A DNA stretch of 64,000 nucleotides, taken from positions 310,001 to 374,000 of the forward strand of contig CAVSPR010000002.1 of the NCBI GenBank assembly GCA_963729875.1. The letters are read 5' to 3'. A program made the translations under genes and the position numbers. This DNA is from DATBSL01 sp963729875. GTDB lineage: Bacteria; Acidobacteriota; Vicinamibacteria; Fen-336. How positions within the stretch are numbered: position 1 is the first letter of the stretch; every line of letters starts with the position of its first letter. Of the stretch, positions 34,459 to 42,481 are shown piece after piece. The notes below the pieces were generated by a model. The model was not told where the DNA came from, searched no databases, and saw only the letters and a program-made list of their open reading frames with translations.

Positions 34459-35277
34459 ATGAGCTACGGCGTCTCCGAAGACCGGCTGGTCGAGATCGCG
34501 TGCCCACGGGCGGCGGGGAGGATCGTCGTCGACGGCGACCTCGCGAAGCCCGCGTGGCGCGACGCCCGCCGCTCGCCCCGCTTCGTGGACATGGTGAGCG
34601 GGGAGCCCGCGCTCTACGAGACGCGGGTCGCCTGCCAGTGGGACGACGAGCGCTTCTACGTTGCCTACTGGGTGGAGGAGCCGCAGGTTCGGGCCACCCT
34701 CACCGAGCGTGACAGCTTCATCTGGAACGACAACGACGTCGAGATCTTCGTGGCCGGCGACGACTGCTACTACGAGCTCGAGATCAACTCGTTCGGCACG
34801 GTCTACGAGGCCTTCTTCGTCTGGCAGGACGCGCTGAAGCGGGGGAGCCGCTTCGACCGCCCCGAGCTCGACCTCTACTCGCGCGACGTCGACGTTCTGG
34901 GCGGCTTCCAGGACGCGAGCCGCTGGCGCCGTCACCCCCGCGGCCGGCGCTTCGCCTTCCTCGACTTCGACCTCGCGGGGCTCGAGACCGCGGTGAAGGT
35001 GGACGGCCGGATCAACGACCCGACGACCACCGACCGCGGCTGGACGGTCGAGATGGCGCTGCCGTGGAAGAGCCTGGCCTTCCTCTTCGACGGGCGGACC
35101 CTTCCGCCAGAGGAAGGAGAGACGCTGCGCTGCGACTTCTCGCGGTTCGAGGCCGTGCGCGTCCACGGCAAGCCGCTCCCGGAGAACCCCGGCTGGAGCC
35201 TCAACCCCCACGGGGTGTACGACTCCCACATCCCCGAGAGCTTCAGCGTCGTCCGCTTCACGACACGGCGCGGCTGA
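34459..35277 (+). CDS. Carbohydrate-binding family 9-like (CBM9/DOMON-like) protein
   Basis: 272 residues matching the CBM9-like beta-sandwich found in many Bacteroidota and Acidobacteriota proteins: GRIVVDGDLAKPAWRDA at the N-terminus, WDDERFYVAYWVEEPQVRATLTERDSFIWNDNDVEIFV in the core, then WTVEMALPWKSL and PGWSLNPHGVYDSHIPE. No signal peptide is visible, so it would be cytoplasmic unless the true start lies elsewhere. A TATCAT -10-like box is about 20 nt upstream. It overlaps the convergent HAD gene by 20 nt. Binding target unknown. Confidence 0.8.
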   Translation: MSYGVSEDRLVEIACPRAAGRIVVDGDLAKPAWRDARRSPRFVDMVSGEPALYETRVACQWDDERFYVAYWVEEPQVRATLTERDSFIWNDNDVEIFVAGDDCYYELEINSFGTVYEAFFVWQDALKRGSRFDRPELDLYSRDVDVLGGFQDASRWRRHPRGRRFAFLDFDLAGLETAVKVDGRINDPTTTDRGWTVEMALPWKSLAFLFDGRTLPPEEGETLRCDFSRFEAVRVHGKPLPENPGWSLNPHGVYDSHIPESFSVVRFTTRRG

Positions 35278-36151
35278 GTCCGGTGGGCCGCGGCTCGCCC
35301 CGCGGCCCAGGGGCGACGACGCGCGGCAGCTGGCGCCGCGCGAGGGCGGAGAGCACGGCGTCGTTCCAGCCCCGCGGCCCGCCCTGCCAGGCGCGCTCGG
35401 CCCGCGGGACCCCGGCGGCGAGCGACGGCTCGATCCGGCCCCCGGGGCCGGGCAGCACGATCGGGTGGTGCACGGCGCGCAGCATTGGCAGGTCGATCGG
35501 CCACGCCCCGAGCCCGATCGCCTCCGGCATCCCCCCGCCGCGCTCGTAGAGCGCGAGCAGGGTGCGTACGGCGAGGCCCTTGTCGGCCCCGCCGCACAGG
35601 TGCCAGAAGCTCTGGGCCCGCAAGAGGCGCAGGCCGCGGGCCTCCGCCGCCCGGGCGAGGGCCGCCTGCTCCTCCTCCTCCCCCTCGATCAGGAAGGGTT
35701 CGGTGTGCTCTCTCGCGGTCGTCGCGGGCCCGAACAGGTTCGCGAACGCGCCGCGTCGCCTCCGCTCGCCGTCGGTCAGGTCGGAGAGCAGTCGCACCCC
35801 GACCCCGGCCACGGCCGCGACCTCCTCGAGCGAGCGGCGCAGCGTCTCGCGGGGCGGACCCAGCCGGAGGACGTGCCACTCTCCGTCCGGCTCCCCGCCC
35901 GGCACCCCGCCCCGCAGGTGCCCCGCGGGTACGGCGAGCACGGCGCCGTTCTCGGCGATGAAGGGCGCGCCGAGGCCGAAGACCCGCGACACGAAGGCCA
36001 CCTCCGCGCGCGTGCGGCCGCTGCACAGGACGAGCGGGACGCCGAGGCGCCCGAGGGCGGCGACGGCGGGCCGCGCCGGGTCGTAGTCCCGGGTCAGCGG
36101 GTCGACGAGGCCCCCGTCGATGCCGCTCACCACCACGCGGTCGGGGGTCAC
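35258..36151 (-). CDS. HAD-IIB phosphatase-like protein lacking catalytic aspartates (pseudo-enzyme)
   Basis: 297 residues similar to mannosyl-3-phosphoglycerate phosphatases. Motif II (LVLCSGRTRAEV) and motif III Lys (GADKGLAV) are intact. Motif I is VSGIDGGLVD where DxDGT is expected, so the nucleophile Asp is Gly. Motif IV is GLGAWPIDLPML instead of GDGxNDLPML, so one metal-binding Asp is Leu. It therefore probably binds ligand without hydrolysing it. GTG 36151 overlaps the stop of the rnk-like gene (GTGA), which fixes the start. Cap-domain and C-terminal regions look complete, so this is substitution, not truncation. Confidence 0.75.
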   Translation of the reverse strand: MTPDRVVVSGIDGGLVDPLTRDYDPARPAVAALGRLGVPLVLCSGRTRAEVAFVSRVFGLGAPFIAENGAVLAVPAGHLRGGVPGGEPDGEWHVLRLGPPRETLRRSLEEVAAVAGVGVRLLSDLTDGERRRRGAFANLFGPATTAREHTEPFLIEGEEEEQAALARAAEARGLRLLRAQSFWHLCGGADKGLAVRTLLALYERGGGMPEAIGLGAWPIDLPMLRAVHHPIVLPGPGGRIEPSLAAGVPRAERAWQGGPRGWNDAVLSALARRQLPRVVAPGPRGEPRPTGLSRAVS

Positions 36152-36588
36152 GACTCGACGACCCTTCGCGGCCGCACGGCGGCCTCGGGCTGGTGGAGCA
36201 GCTTCTCGATCTTCAGCACCCGCACGCCGCCCGGGACGGGCCACTCGACGACGTCGCCCTCGCGGTAACCGAGGAGGGCGGTGCCGATCGGGGCGAGGAC
36301 CGAGAGCCGGCCGGCCTCGAGATTGGCCTCGACGGGATAGCAGAGGGTGTAGGTGGCCGTCTGCCCGCTGACCATGTCGAGCACGCGGACGCGGGAGCGC
36401 ATGGTGACCACGTCCGGGGGGACGCTCTCGGGATCGACGACCTCCGCGTCCTCGAGCTCCTCGGCGAGGGCGACGAGGTGCAGCTCCTCCCAGCGCCGCC
36501 GGGCGCGGGACGTCTCCACGAGACGGCGCAGCCTCTCGTGGTCCGGACGCGTGACGACGATCGGACGCTCTTCCCTGGCTCCCACCAT
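36148..36588 (-). CDS. rnk: Rnk/GreA-C-domain family protein (nucleoside diphosphate kinase regulator-like)
   Basis: 146 residues: a short helical hairpin (RLRRLVETSRARRRWEELHLVALAEELEDAEVV) then a GreA/GreB C-terminal FKBP-like domain (VTMRSRVRVLDMVSGQTATYTLCYPVEANLEAGRLSVLAPIGTALLGYREGDVVEWPVPGG). Rnk-type proteins bind RNA polymerase and compete with Gre factors; the coiled coil here is short, as in Rnk, so transcript-cleavage activity is not expected. AAGGGAGAG precedes ATG 36588. It is divergent from nhaR. Confidence 0.82.
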   Translation of the reverse strand: MVGAREERPIVVTRPDHERLRRLVETSRARRRWEELHLVALAEELEDAEVVDPESVPPDVVTMRSRVRVLDMVSGQTATYTLCYPVEANLEAGRLSVLAPIGTALLGYREGDVVEWPVPGGVRVLKIEKLLHQPEAAVRPRRVVES

Positions 36589-36716
36589 GACTCTCCCTTT
36601 CGAGACACGTCACCCCGCGACGAACCACCCTCTGTCTCCAAGCTAAGCGAGGGCTGACGATTCGACAATGAGAAAGTGTTAGCGCATCCTTTCGATCAGA
36701 GCGAAAGGAGCCTCGA

Positions 36717-37646
36717 GTGGAGTGGCTGAACTACCACCACCTTCTCTACTTCTGGACGGTGGCCCGCGCCGGGGGCGTGGCGGCGGCGGCCGAGGAGCTT
36801 CGTCTGGCTCCCTCGACGGTGAGCGTGCAGGTCCGGCGGCTCGAGGACAGCCTGTCGGAGAGGCTGTTCCGAAAGGCCGGGCGGCGGCTCGCGCTCACCG
36901 AGATGGGCCGCCTCGTCTATGACTACGCGGACGAGATCTTCTCCGCCGGGCGGGAGATGGTGGAGGCCGTCCGGGGGCGCCCCACCGGGCGGCCGATCCG
37001 GCTCGTGGTCGGCGTGGCCGACGTGGTGGAGAAGCTGGTGGCGCAACGGCTCATCGAGCCCGCGCTGCGCCTCGCCGAGCCGGTGCGGGTGGTCTGCCGC
37101 GAGGCCAGCCCCGCGCAGCTCCTCGAGGGGCTCGCTCTCCACACGCTCGACGTGCTGATCACCGACGCGCCGGTGGGCCCCGAGGTGCGGGTCCGGGCCT
37201 ACAACCACCTCCTCGGGGAGAGCGGGGTGAGCTTCGTGGCCACCCCCGCGCTCGCCGCCGCCTGCCGCCGGGGCTTCCCGCGATCGCTCGACGGCCGGCC
37301 CATGCTCCTGCCCACCGCGAACATGGCCATTCGGCGCAGCCTCGACCAGTGGCTCGAGGAGCGGGGGATCCGGCCCCGCGTGGTCGGGGAGTTCGAGGAC
37401 GGGGCCCTCCTCCGGGAGTTCGGGACCGCCGGCCACGGCGTCTTCGTGACGCCCACGATGGTCGAGAAGCCGCTCCTGCGGGCCTACCGCCTCCGCACGG
37501 TGGGGCGGACGGAAGCCGTCCGTGCGCGGGTCTACGGCGTCTCGGCGGAGCGGCGCATCAAGAACCCGGGGGTGGCCGCCATCTGCGACGCGGCGCGGAC
37601 GGGCCTCGTCGACCGCCGCCAGGAGCACTCCCGTAGAATGCGGTGA
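36717..37646 (+). CDS. nhaR: LysR-family transcriptional regulator, NhaR-like
   Basis: 309 residues that follow E. coli NhaR closely: N-terminal LNYHHLLYFWTVARAGGVAAAAEELRLAPSTVSVQVRRLE (winged helix) and downstream blocks VGVADVVEKLV, GESGVSFVATP, GEFEDGALLREFGTAGHGVFVTPT. NhaR senses Na+ and activates nhaA (and biofilm genes in E. coli), but no antiporter gene is present here. GTG 36717 has AAAGGAG 6 nt before it. Divergent from rnk. The last codons lie within a 20-bp promoter-like repeat (37623-37642) preceding the MDR reductase gene. Confidence 0.85.
   Translation: MEWLNYHHLLYFWTVARAGGVAAAAEELRLAPSTVSVQVRRLEDSLSERLFRKAGRRLALTEMGRLVYDYADEIFSAGREMVEAVRGRPTGRPIRLVVGVADVVEKLVAQRLIEPALRLAEPVRVVCREASPAQLLEGLALHTLDVLITDAPVGPEVRVRAYNHLLGESGVSFVATPALAAACRRGFPRSLDGRPMLLPTANMAIRRSLDQWLEERGIRPRVVGEFEDGALLREFGTAGHGVFVTPTMVEKPLLRAYRLRTVGRTEAVRARVYGVSAERRIKNPGVAAICDAARTGLVDRRQEHSRRMR
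37623..37642 (+). promoter_or_regulatory. 20-bp promoter-like repeat, copy 1 (contains TAGAAT)
   Basis: GAGCACTCCCGTAGAATGCG, identical to 39797-39816. TAGAAT (37634-37639) resembles a -10 box. It overlaps the 3' end of nhaR and lies 17 nt before the MDR reductase start. Confidence 0.45.
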
Positions 37647-37659
37647 GGAGATTCCGGCC

Positions 37660-38664
37660 ATGCCAAGGAACCAGCAGTGGCGTCTCGTGGCCCGTCCGCA
37701 GGGGCTCTTCAAGGAGTCGGACTTCCGGTGGGTCGAGGAGGAGACTCCGCCGCTCGAGGACGGCCAGGCGCTCGTGCGCACCGTCTACCTTTCGCTCGAT
37801 CCCACGAACCGCGGCTGGGCGGCGGGCGACACGTACCTGCCGGCGGTGCCGCTCGACGGCGTGATGCGCGGCATCGCGATCGGGCGCGTCGAGGAGTCCC
37901 GCGCGCCCGGCCTCGCTCCCGGCGACGTGGTGCAGGGCCTTCTCGGCTGGCAACGCTACGCGGTCCTCCCGGCCACCCAGCTCACGAAGCTGCCGCCCAT
38001 CCCCCTGCCGCTCTCGGCCCACCTCGGTCTCCTCGGCCACATCGGCCTCACCGCGTGGGTGGGCCTCCTGCAGGTCGGCCAGCCGAAGGAAGGCGAGACG
38101 CTCGTCGTCTCGGCGGCGGCGGGCGCGGTCGGCTCGCTCGTCGGCCAGATCGGGAAGATCAAGGGCATGCGGGTCGTGGGGATCGCCGGGACCGAGGACA
38201 AGTGCCGGTGGCTCACCGGGGAGCTGGGCTTCGACGCCGTGGTCAACTACAAGAAGCGGCCGGTCCTCGCCGGGCTCCGCCGCGAGTGCCCGAACGGCAT
38301 CGACGTCTACTTCGACAACGTGGGCGGGGACACGCTCGACGCGGTCCTGTCCCTCATCAACCTGCGCGCCCGCATCGTCGTCTGCGGGCTGATCTCGCAG
38401 TACAACGCCGAAGCTCCCGTGGCGGGGCCGAAGAACCTGTCCAACCTCCTCGTGAGGCGGGCCCGGATGGAGGGGTTCATCGTCCTCGACCACGTGGACC
38501 AGGCGGGGAAGGCCGCAGCCGACCTCATCCGCTGGCACCTGGCGGGGAAGCTCCAGTACCGCCTCGACGTCGTGCACGGCCTCGAGAAGGCGCCGCTCGC
38601 CGTCAACCGGCTCTTCGACGGCTCGAACACCGGCAAGCTCGTGGTGCGGGTGTCGGAGGAGTAG
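37660..38664 (+). CDS. Zinc-independent MDR-family NADP-dependent oxidoreductase
   Basis: 334 residues of the leukotriene-B4-dehydrogenase/CurA/YncB group: N-terminal GroES-like domain (LVRTVYLSLDPTNRGWAAGD, GVMRGIAIGRV) and a Rossmann domain with VVSAAAGAVGSLVGQIGKIKG, YFDNVGGDTLDAVL and VVCGLISQYN. It lacks the zinc-binding cysteines of alcohol dehydrogenases. It likely reduces the double bond of an alpha,beta-unsaturated ketone or aldehyde with NADPH, a detoxification role. ATG 37660 with GAGGAG about 10 nt upstream. It may be under NhaR influence because of proximity (14 nt gap). Confidence 0.9.
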   Translation: MPRNQQWRLVARPQGLFKESDFRWVEEETPPLEDGQALVRTVYLSLDPTNRGWAAGDTYLPAVPLDGVMRGIAIGRVEESRAPGLAPGDVVQGLLGWQRYAVLPATQLTKLPPIPLPLSAHLGLLGHIGLTAWVGLLQVGQPKEGETLVVSAAAGAVGSLVGQIGKIKGMRVVGIAGTEDKCRWLTGELGFDAVVNYKKRPVLAGLRRECPNGIDVYFDNVGGDTLDAVLSLINLRARIVVCGLISQYNAEAPVAGPKNLSNLLVRRARMEGFIVLDHVDQAGKAAADLIRWHLAGKLQYRLDVVHGLEKAPLAVNRLFDGSNTGKLVVRVSEE

Positions 38665-38670
38665 CGGGCC

Positions 38671-39654
38671 TCACCCGAGCGGCTCGCAGCCCCCCGAGGC
38701 CACCGGGCACTCGCCGCCGGGTGCGGGGATGTCCGCGCCGTCCGACCGGAAGCAGACGACCCCCGACGTGTCGCCGCAGAACGACCGCTTTCCCGTCTGG
38801 CCCACGGAGACCGGCACCGCCACGTAGGCGTAGCCGGCGATGCTCGTCCGTGACGAGACCGCGGGGTCGACCGCCATCGTCCGGCCCGGCTCGAGGCGGC
38901 GCCGGTAACCGTACCTGGGCTGCTGCGAGGCGAGGGCCGGGTCGATGAACGGCAGGACCTCGGCGGGGAGCCCGGGCGCGCATCCGGCCGACGGGTGGGC
39001 CAGGCACTCCAGGTTGCCCTCGTAGAGGCCCCCGTTCGACTCCCCGTACACGGTCTGCGCGGAGAGGAGGGTGCGGATGTCGGCGATGGTCATGGTCTCG
39101 TTGGCTGCGGCGCTGGCCCTGGGGAAGGGCGGGTCTTCGATCGTCCCGGCCTCGCCCGTCGCAGCCTGGCTCCCCGCGTCGCGGAGAAGGAGGAACGGCC
39201 GGAGGGTCATGTAGGCGATGATCCCCAGCCCGTAGACCCCGACGACGAGCACGGCGGCGCCGGCCGCCAGCATCGGGGTCGAGCCGGACGGGGCCGCGGC
39301 GTCCGTCCGTCCGGGCGCCAGCAGCATGTACAGGATCGCGACGAAGCCCACGCAGGGCAGGAAGCCGAGCAGGACGTACCAGCTCGATCTCCCGAGGTCG
39401 TGCCACCGCCGGATCCCGCCGCCGATGAACGTGATCGCGAAGACGGGCAGGAAGGCGAGCAGGGCGAGTATCCCCAGGAGGCCGACGGCCATCTGGCCCA
39501 GGCCGAGAAGCTCGCTGGCGAGCCCGATTCCGAGGATGGCGAAGAAGAACGCCGCCATCGGGCCCAGGTAGACCAGCGCGAACTGCGCGCGCGAGAAACG
39601 GCCGCTCGGTTGCAGGCAGAGGACGAGCAGCTTGAACGGGTTGAGCGTGGGCAT
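38671..39654 (-). CDS. DUF805 membrane domain fused to a pilin-like exported domain
   Basis: 327 residues. Residues 1-120 are DUF805: PSGRFSRAQFALVYLG and GGGIRRWHDLGRSSWYVLLG with four helices. After a fifth helix (about 145-165) a C-terminal domain reads ANETMTIADIRTLLSAQTVYG, then YEGNLECLAHPSAGC, YGYRRRLEPG, GYAYVAVPVS and FCGDTSGVVCF. That is the pattern of Acidobacteriota type II/IV pseudopilin globular domains. It presumably exposes a pilin-like head outside the inner membrane. ATG 39654. Function unknown; convergent with the MDR reductase gene 6 nt away. Confidence 0.7.
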   Translation of the reverse strand: MPTLNPFKLLVLCLQPSGRFSRAQFALVYLGPMAAFFFAILGIGLASELLGLGQMAVGLLGILALLAFLPVFAITFIGGGIRRWHDLGRSSWYVLLGFLPCVGFVAILYMLLAPGRTDAAAPSGSTPMLAAGAAVLVVGVYGLGIIAYMTLRPFLLLRDAGSQAATGEAGTIEDPPFPRASAAANETMTIADIRTLLSAQTVYGESNGGLYEGNLECLAHPSAGCAPGLPAEVLPFIDPALASQQPRYGYRRRLEPGRTMAVDPAVSSRTSIAGYAYVAVPVSVGQTGKRSFCGDTSGVVCFRSDGADIPAPGGECPVASGGCEPLG

Positions 39655-39796
39655 GGCCGAGCCTCCGCATCGGGGCTGTAGCAGGATCCTCGCCAGCCCT
39701 TTCCGGACGTTCGAGCCGTGCAAAGAGGCCAAGTGGACCATCGGGCCTCCCGCCCCTCGGGCGGGGGGCGCCGCCCGTGTCAGGATTCCGGCCCCC

Positions 39797-39816
39797 GAGC
39801 ACTCCCGTAGAATGCG
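39797..39816 (+). promoter_or_regulatory. 20-bp promoter-like repeat, copy 2 (contains TAGAAT)
   Basis: Identical to 37623-37642. TAGAAT lies at 39808-39813, 64 nt before the ATG of the SMP-30 remnant. A hairpin (CCGCCC...GGGCGG) lies just upstream. Confidence 0.45.
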
Positions 39817-39877
39817 TCCGGGTCCCGGGGGAGGGCTGAAGCGGCCGGGATCGGCAGGCAGCCCCGGAGGGCAGAAC

Positions 39878-40441
39878 ATGAAGACGACGCCGACCGTCGT
39901 TTCGCTCGTGCTGGCCGTTCTCGCGGGGCTCGCCTCGGCCGCCGGGAAAGGGGTCCTCGCCCCGGGCGCGAAGGTCGAGAAGCTCGCCGGGGACTTCGCC
40001 TTCACCGAGGGGCCCACCTGCGACGCCGGCGGGAACCTCTTCTTCACCGATCAGCCCAGCGACCGGATCATGAGGTGGAGCGCCGACGGGAAGCTCTCGG
40101 TGTTCCTCCAGCCCGCCGGGCGCTCGAACGGCATGTCCTTCGACGCCTCGGGGCGACTGATCGCCTGCGCGGACGAGAAGAACGAGCTGTGGGCGATTGC
40201 CCCGGACGGGAAGGCGACGGTCCTCTGGAAGGGCCACCTCGGCAAGGCCCTCAACGGTCCGAACGACGTCTGGGTCCACCCGAACGGGGGGATCTAACGC
40301 CCTCGTGCGGGTGACCGGGGACCTCACCCAGCCCAACAACGTGAGCTTCTGCGGAGAGGACCGGCGGACGCTCTTCATCACCGCGAGCAAGGGGCTCTAC
40401 TCGGTCCGAACGCGGACGAAGGGGGCCGGTCCCGCGAAGTG
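39878..40441 (+). pseudogene. SMP-30/gluconolactonase-family gene with large internal deletion
   Basis: The 5' part encodes a signal peptide (VVSLVLAVLAGLASAAG) and the first half of an SMP-30 propeller: FAFTEGPTCDAGGNLFFTDQPSDRI, AGRSNGMSFDASGRLIACADEKNELWAI, KALNGPNDVWVHPNGGI, where it meets a stop at 40297. The 3' part, in another frame, resumes at the family's extreme C-terminus: LTQPNNVSFCGEDRRTLFITASKGLYSVRTRTKG. About 100-130 residues, including the usual GG-Y-F-T-D-P segment, are missing between. It has GGAGG and a promoter-like repeat upstream, so decay seems recent. The intact gene would be a lactonase or sugar-acid hydrolase. Confidence 0.8.
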
Positions 40442-40472
40442 AGCCGCCCGCTGCGGCGGCGGAGGCGCTAGC

Positions 40473-40868
40473 CTACGGCAGCCAGTCGCAGGCCTCCGGC
40501 TTCACGCAGGCCTGCAGCCGCTTGCAGCAGATCTCGCCCTCGCGGCAGCCGCCCACGACGTCGAAGCAGGCGCACTGGACCGGCTCGCGGCCGCGCTCGG
40601 AGACGCACTGGCCCTGGCAGGGCTGGTCGTTGCAGCAGGCGGAGACGTTGCGCACCCCGTCGGCCGGCGGCGCGCAGGTCCCGCGGCTCTCGGCCAGCTG
40701 GAAGCGCGGCTCGGGCGGCGGGGGTATGGGCTGACGCTCCGCGTCGCGGCCGGCCAGGTCGCTGCGCGCCGGCCCCTCCGGCTGGGGCTCGGCGGCCCGG
40801 CGGGCGCAGCCGGCGAGCGCGACGGCCAGGAGGGCCGTCGCGACGAACGCGTGGGATTGACGAGTCAT
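40473..40868 (-). CDS. Cysteine-rich lipoprotein, function unknown
   Basis: 131 residues. A lipoprotein signal (ATALLAVALAGC, lipobox LAGC) leads into a charged/proline-rich linker and a cysteine-rich C-terminal half (C-A-P-P...CCNDQPCQGQC...CAC...CREGEICCKRLQAC, about 12 Cys), reminiscent of small disulfide-knotted extracellular domains. ATG 40868 with GGGAGGG upstream. It lies 11 nt downstream of a sialidase-like lipoprotein gene and is probably co-transcribed with it. I do not recognise a family. Confidence 0.7.
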   Translation of the reverse strand: MTRQSHAFVATALLAVALAGCARRAAEPQPEGPARSDLAGRDAERQPIPPPPEPRFQLAESRGTCAPPADGVRNVSACCNDQPCQGQCVSERGREPVQCACFDVVGGCREGEICCKRLQACVKPEACDWLP

Positions 40869-40879
40869 CGCACCCTCCC

Positions 40880-42358
40880 TCACTCGGGCGACACGGCCGC
40901 GCCCGCATGGACCTCGCGGGCCTCGTACGTGGTCCGCTGGGGGCAGCCCTTGAACGAGTCGGTGAACGCGCGGATGAACCGGGGAGTGAGCGACGGCGTC
41001 ACCCCGGCGAACTGCAGGTCGTCGTAGTCGCCCCAGTATCCCCGGTTGTCCGGGCAGACGACCTGGCGCTCGGTGAGCGGGAAGCTCAGGAACACGCGGG
41101 CGCCGTTCGGCAGCATGACGAGGTTCCCCTGCTGCAGCCGCACCTCGTTCCCCGACGGCGCGTCGTCGCGCGTCGTGTAGTTCGCGCGCCAGGCGGGGAC
41201 GAGGCCGATGAACCCGGGGAACGCGCGCAGGTTCGGGTTGAACGTGTCGCCGCGGTGCCACTGCGACGTCCCGGTGCCGGTCGCCCACTCGGGCGCGTCC
41301 CAGCAGGCCGAGAGGTCCAGGCGGCAGAAAGACCCCGCGATGTAGAGCCGACCGGTCGGCGAGCGCCGCGTGTAGAGCAGCCGCACCTGGTCCTCGGCGA
41401 CGAGGGTCTCGTCGCCCCGCTCGAACTGGCTCGCGGCGCCGACGTCGAAGGCGAACTGCGGGCCCGTGCGCAGCGTCCGGTCCGACAGCTGCAGGGTGGG
41501 ATAGAGCTCGGACGAGAAGCTCGCCGGGACCGGCTGCTGCCACGCGCCCGTGAACCGGTTGAGGTAGACGACGCCGCTGCTCGCGCGGGCGGCCACGTAG
41601 AGGCTGCCGCTTCCCGCGTCGAACCGCAGCCGGGGGTGGCTGACCATCGCCATGCCGGGGAACGGCGGAGGAAGCGGCGAGAAGCTCGCGTTGAGGTTGG
41701 GGCTCTGCCACACGTCGATCTGGTTGACGTTGACGTCCACGTACGCGGCCCACACCGCGCCGTTCGGCGAAGCGGCCATGCTCCCGCCGTCGTAGAAGTG
41801 CTGCTGGTTCGTCAGGCACTGGAGGACCTTGAACGTCTGGCCGCCGTTCGTCGAGCGCGCGATGCACGCGCCCCCGATCGCCGCGTAGAACCCGTTCGCC
41901 CCCCCCTCGCTCACGATCCCGCCCTGGGGGTACTTGGCCTTGGGGACGGCGAGATTGGAGATGAACACGAAGCCCTGGTGGTTGAACGGGCTCGTCGTGG
42001 CGGGATCGCCCCAGAGGACCGGCCAGTCGTCGATCGGCTTCACCTTGCCGCCGTAGGTCCAGCTCGACCCGCCGTTCGTGGACCAGGAGAAGCCCATGAG
42101 GCTCGCGCCGGCGAGCACCGTGCGCCGCGTCGCGGTGTACTGGATGAGGGGGTCGGCGGTGCCGTCGTTGTAGGTCACCATGATGACCTGCTGGCCGCCG
42201 GTGTTGCTGACGTTGACCGCCGTCTCCGACTGGCTGCCCTCGGCGGTGGAGACCTCGTGTCGCTCCGGCGGGCAGCCGCGGCATCGTCCCGAGCAGGCCG
42301 CGAGGAGGAGAAGGAGGACGACACCCGCCCGGGCCGACGACCGCGCTGCGTACCGCAT
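40880..42358 (-). CDS. Sialidase-like/BNR-repeat lipoprotein
   Basis: 492 residues. Lipoprotein signal (GVVLLLLLAACSG) and a beta-propeller with Asp-box motifs: SWSTNGGSSWTYGG, ARSTNGGQTFKVL, plus YVDVNVNQIDVWQSPNLN and LFVAARASSG-like blades. BNR propellers occur in glycosidases and in non-enzymatic secreted binding proteins; I do not see the sialidase arginine triad clearly, so enzymatic activity is uncertain. ATG 42358 is preceded by GGGAGG. Followed by the small Cys-rich lipoprotein gene. Confidence 0.7.
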   Translation of the reverse strand: MRYAARSSARAGVVLLLLLAACSGRCRGCPPERHEVSTAEGSQSETAVNVSNTGGQQVIMVTYNDGTADPLIQYTATRRTVLAGASLMGFSWSTNGGSSWTYGGKVKPIDDWPVLWGDPATTSPFNHQGFVFISNLAVPKAKYPQGGIVSEGGANGFYAAIGGACIARSTNGGQTFKVLQCLTNQQHFYDGGSMAASPNGAVWAAYVDVNVNQIDVWQSPNLNASFSPLPPPFPGMAMVSHPRLRFDAGSGSLYVAARASSGVVYLNRFTGAWQQPVPASFSSELYPTLQLSDRTLRTGPQFAFDVGAASQFERGDETLVAEDQVRLLYTRRSPTGRLYIAGSFCRLDLSACWDAPEWATGTGTSQWHRGDTFNPNLRAFPGFIGLVPAWRANYTTRDDAPSGNEVRLQQGNLVMLPNGARVFLSFPLTERQVVCPDNRGYWGDYDDLQFAGVTPSLTPRFIRAFTDSFKGCPQRTTYEAREVHAGAAVSPE

Positions 42359-42481
42359 GCACCGCCTCCCGCCGCGGCGCGACGGTACCGCGGCTCTCGA
42401 GACCTGCGTTCAGCCGAACGAAGACGACCGGGGTTTTCATGATCATATCCCCGCGCGCGTCGCCGATCCAGCAGAATCCGG

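Noticed and set aside
40051..40254. Minus-strand frame inside the SMP-30 remnant
   Set aside because: Shadow of the recognised SMP-30 coding strand.
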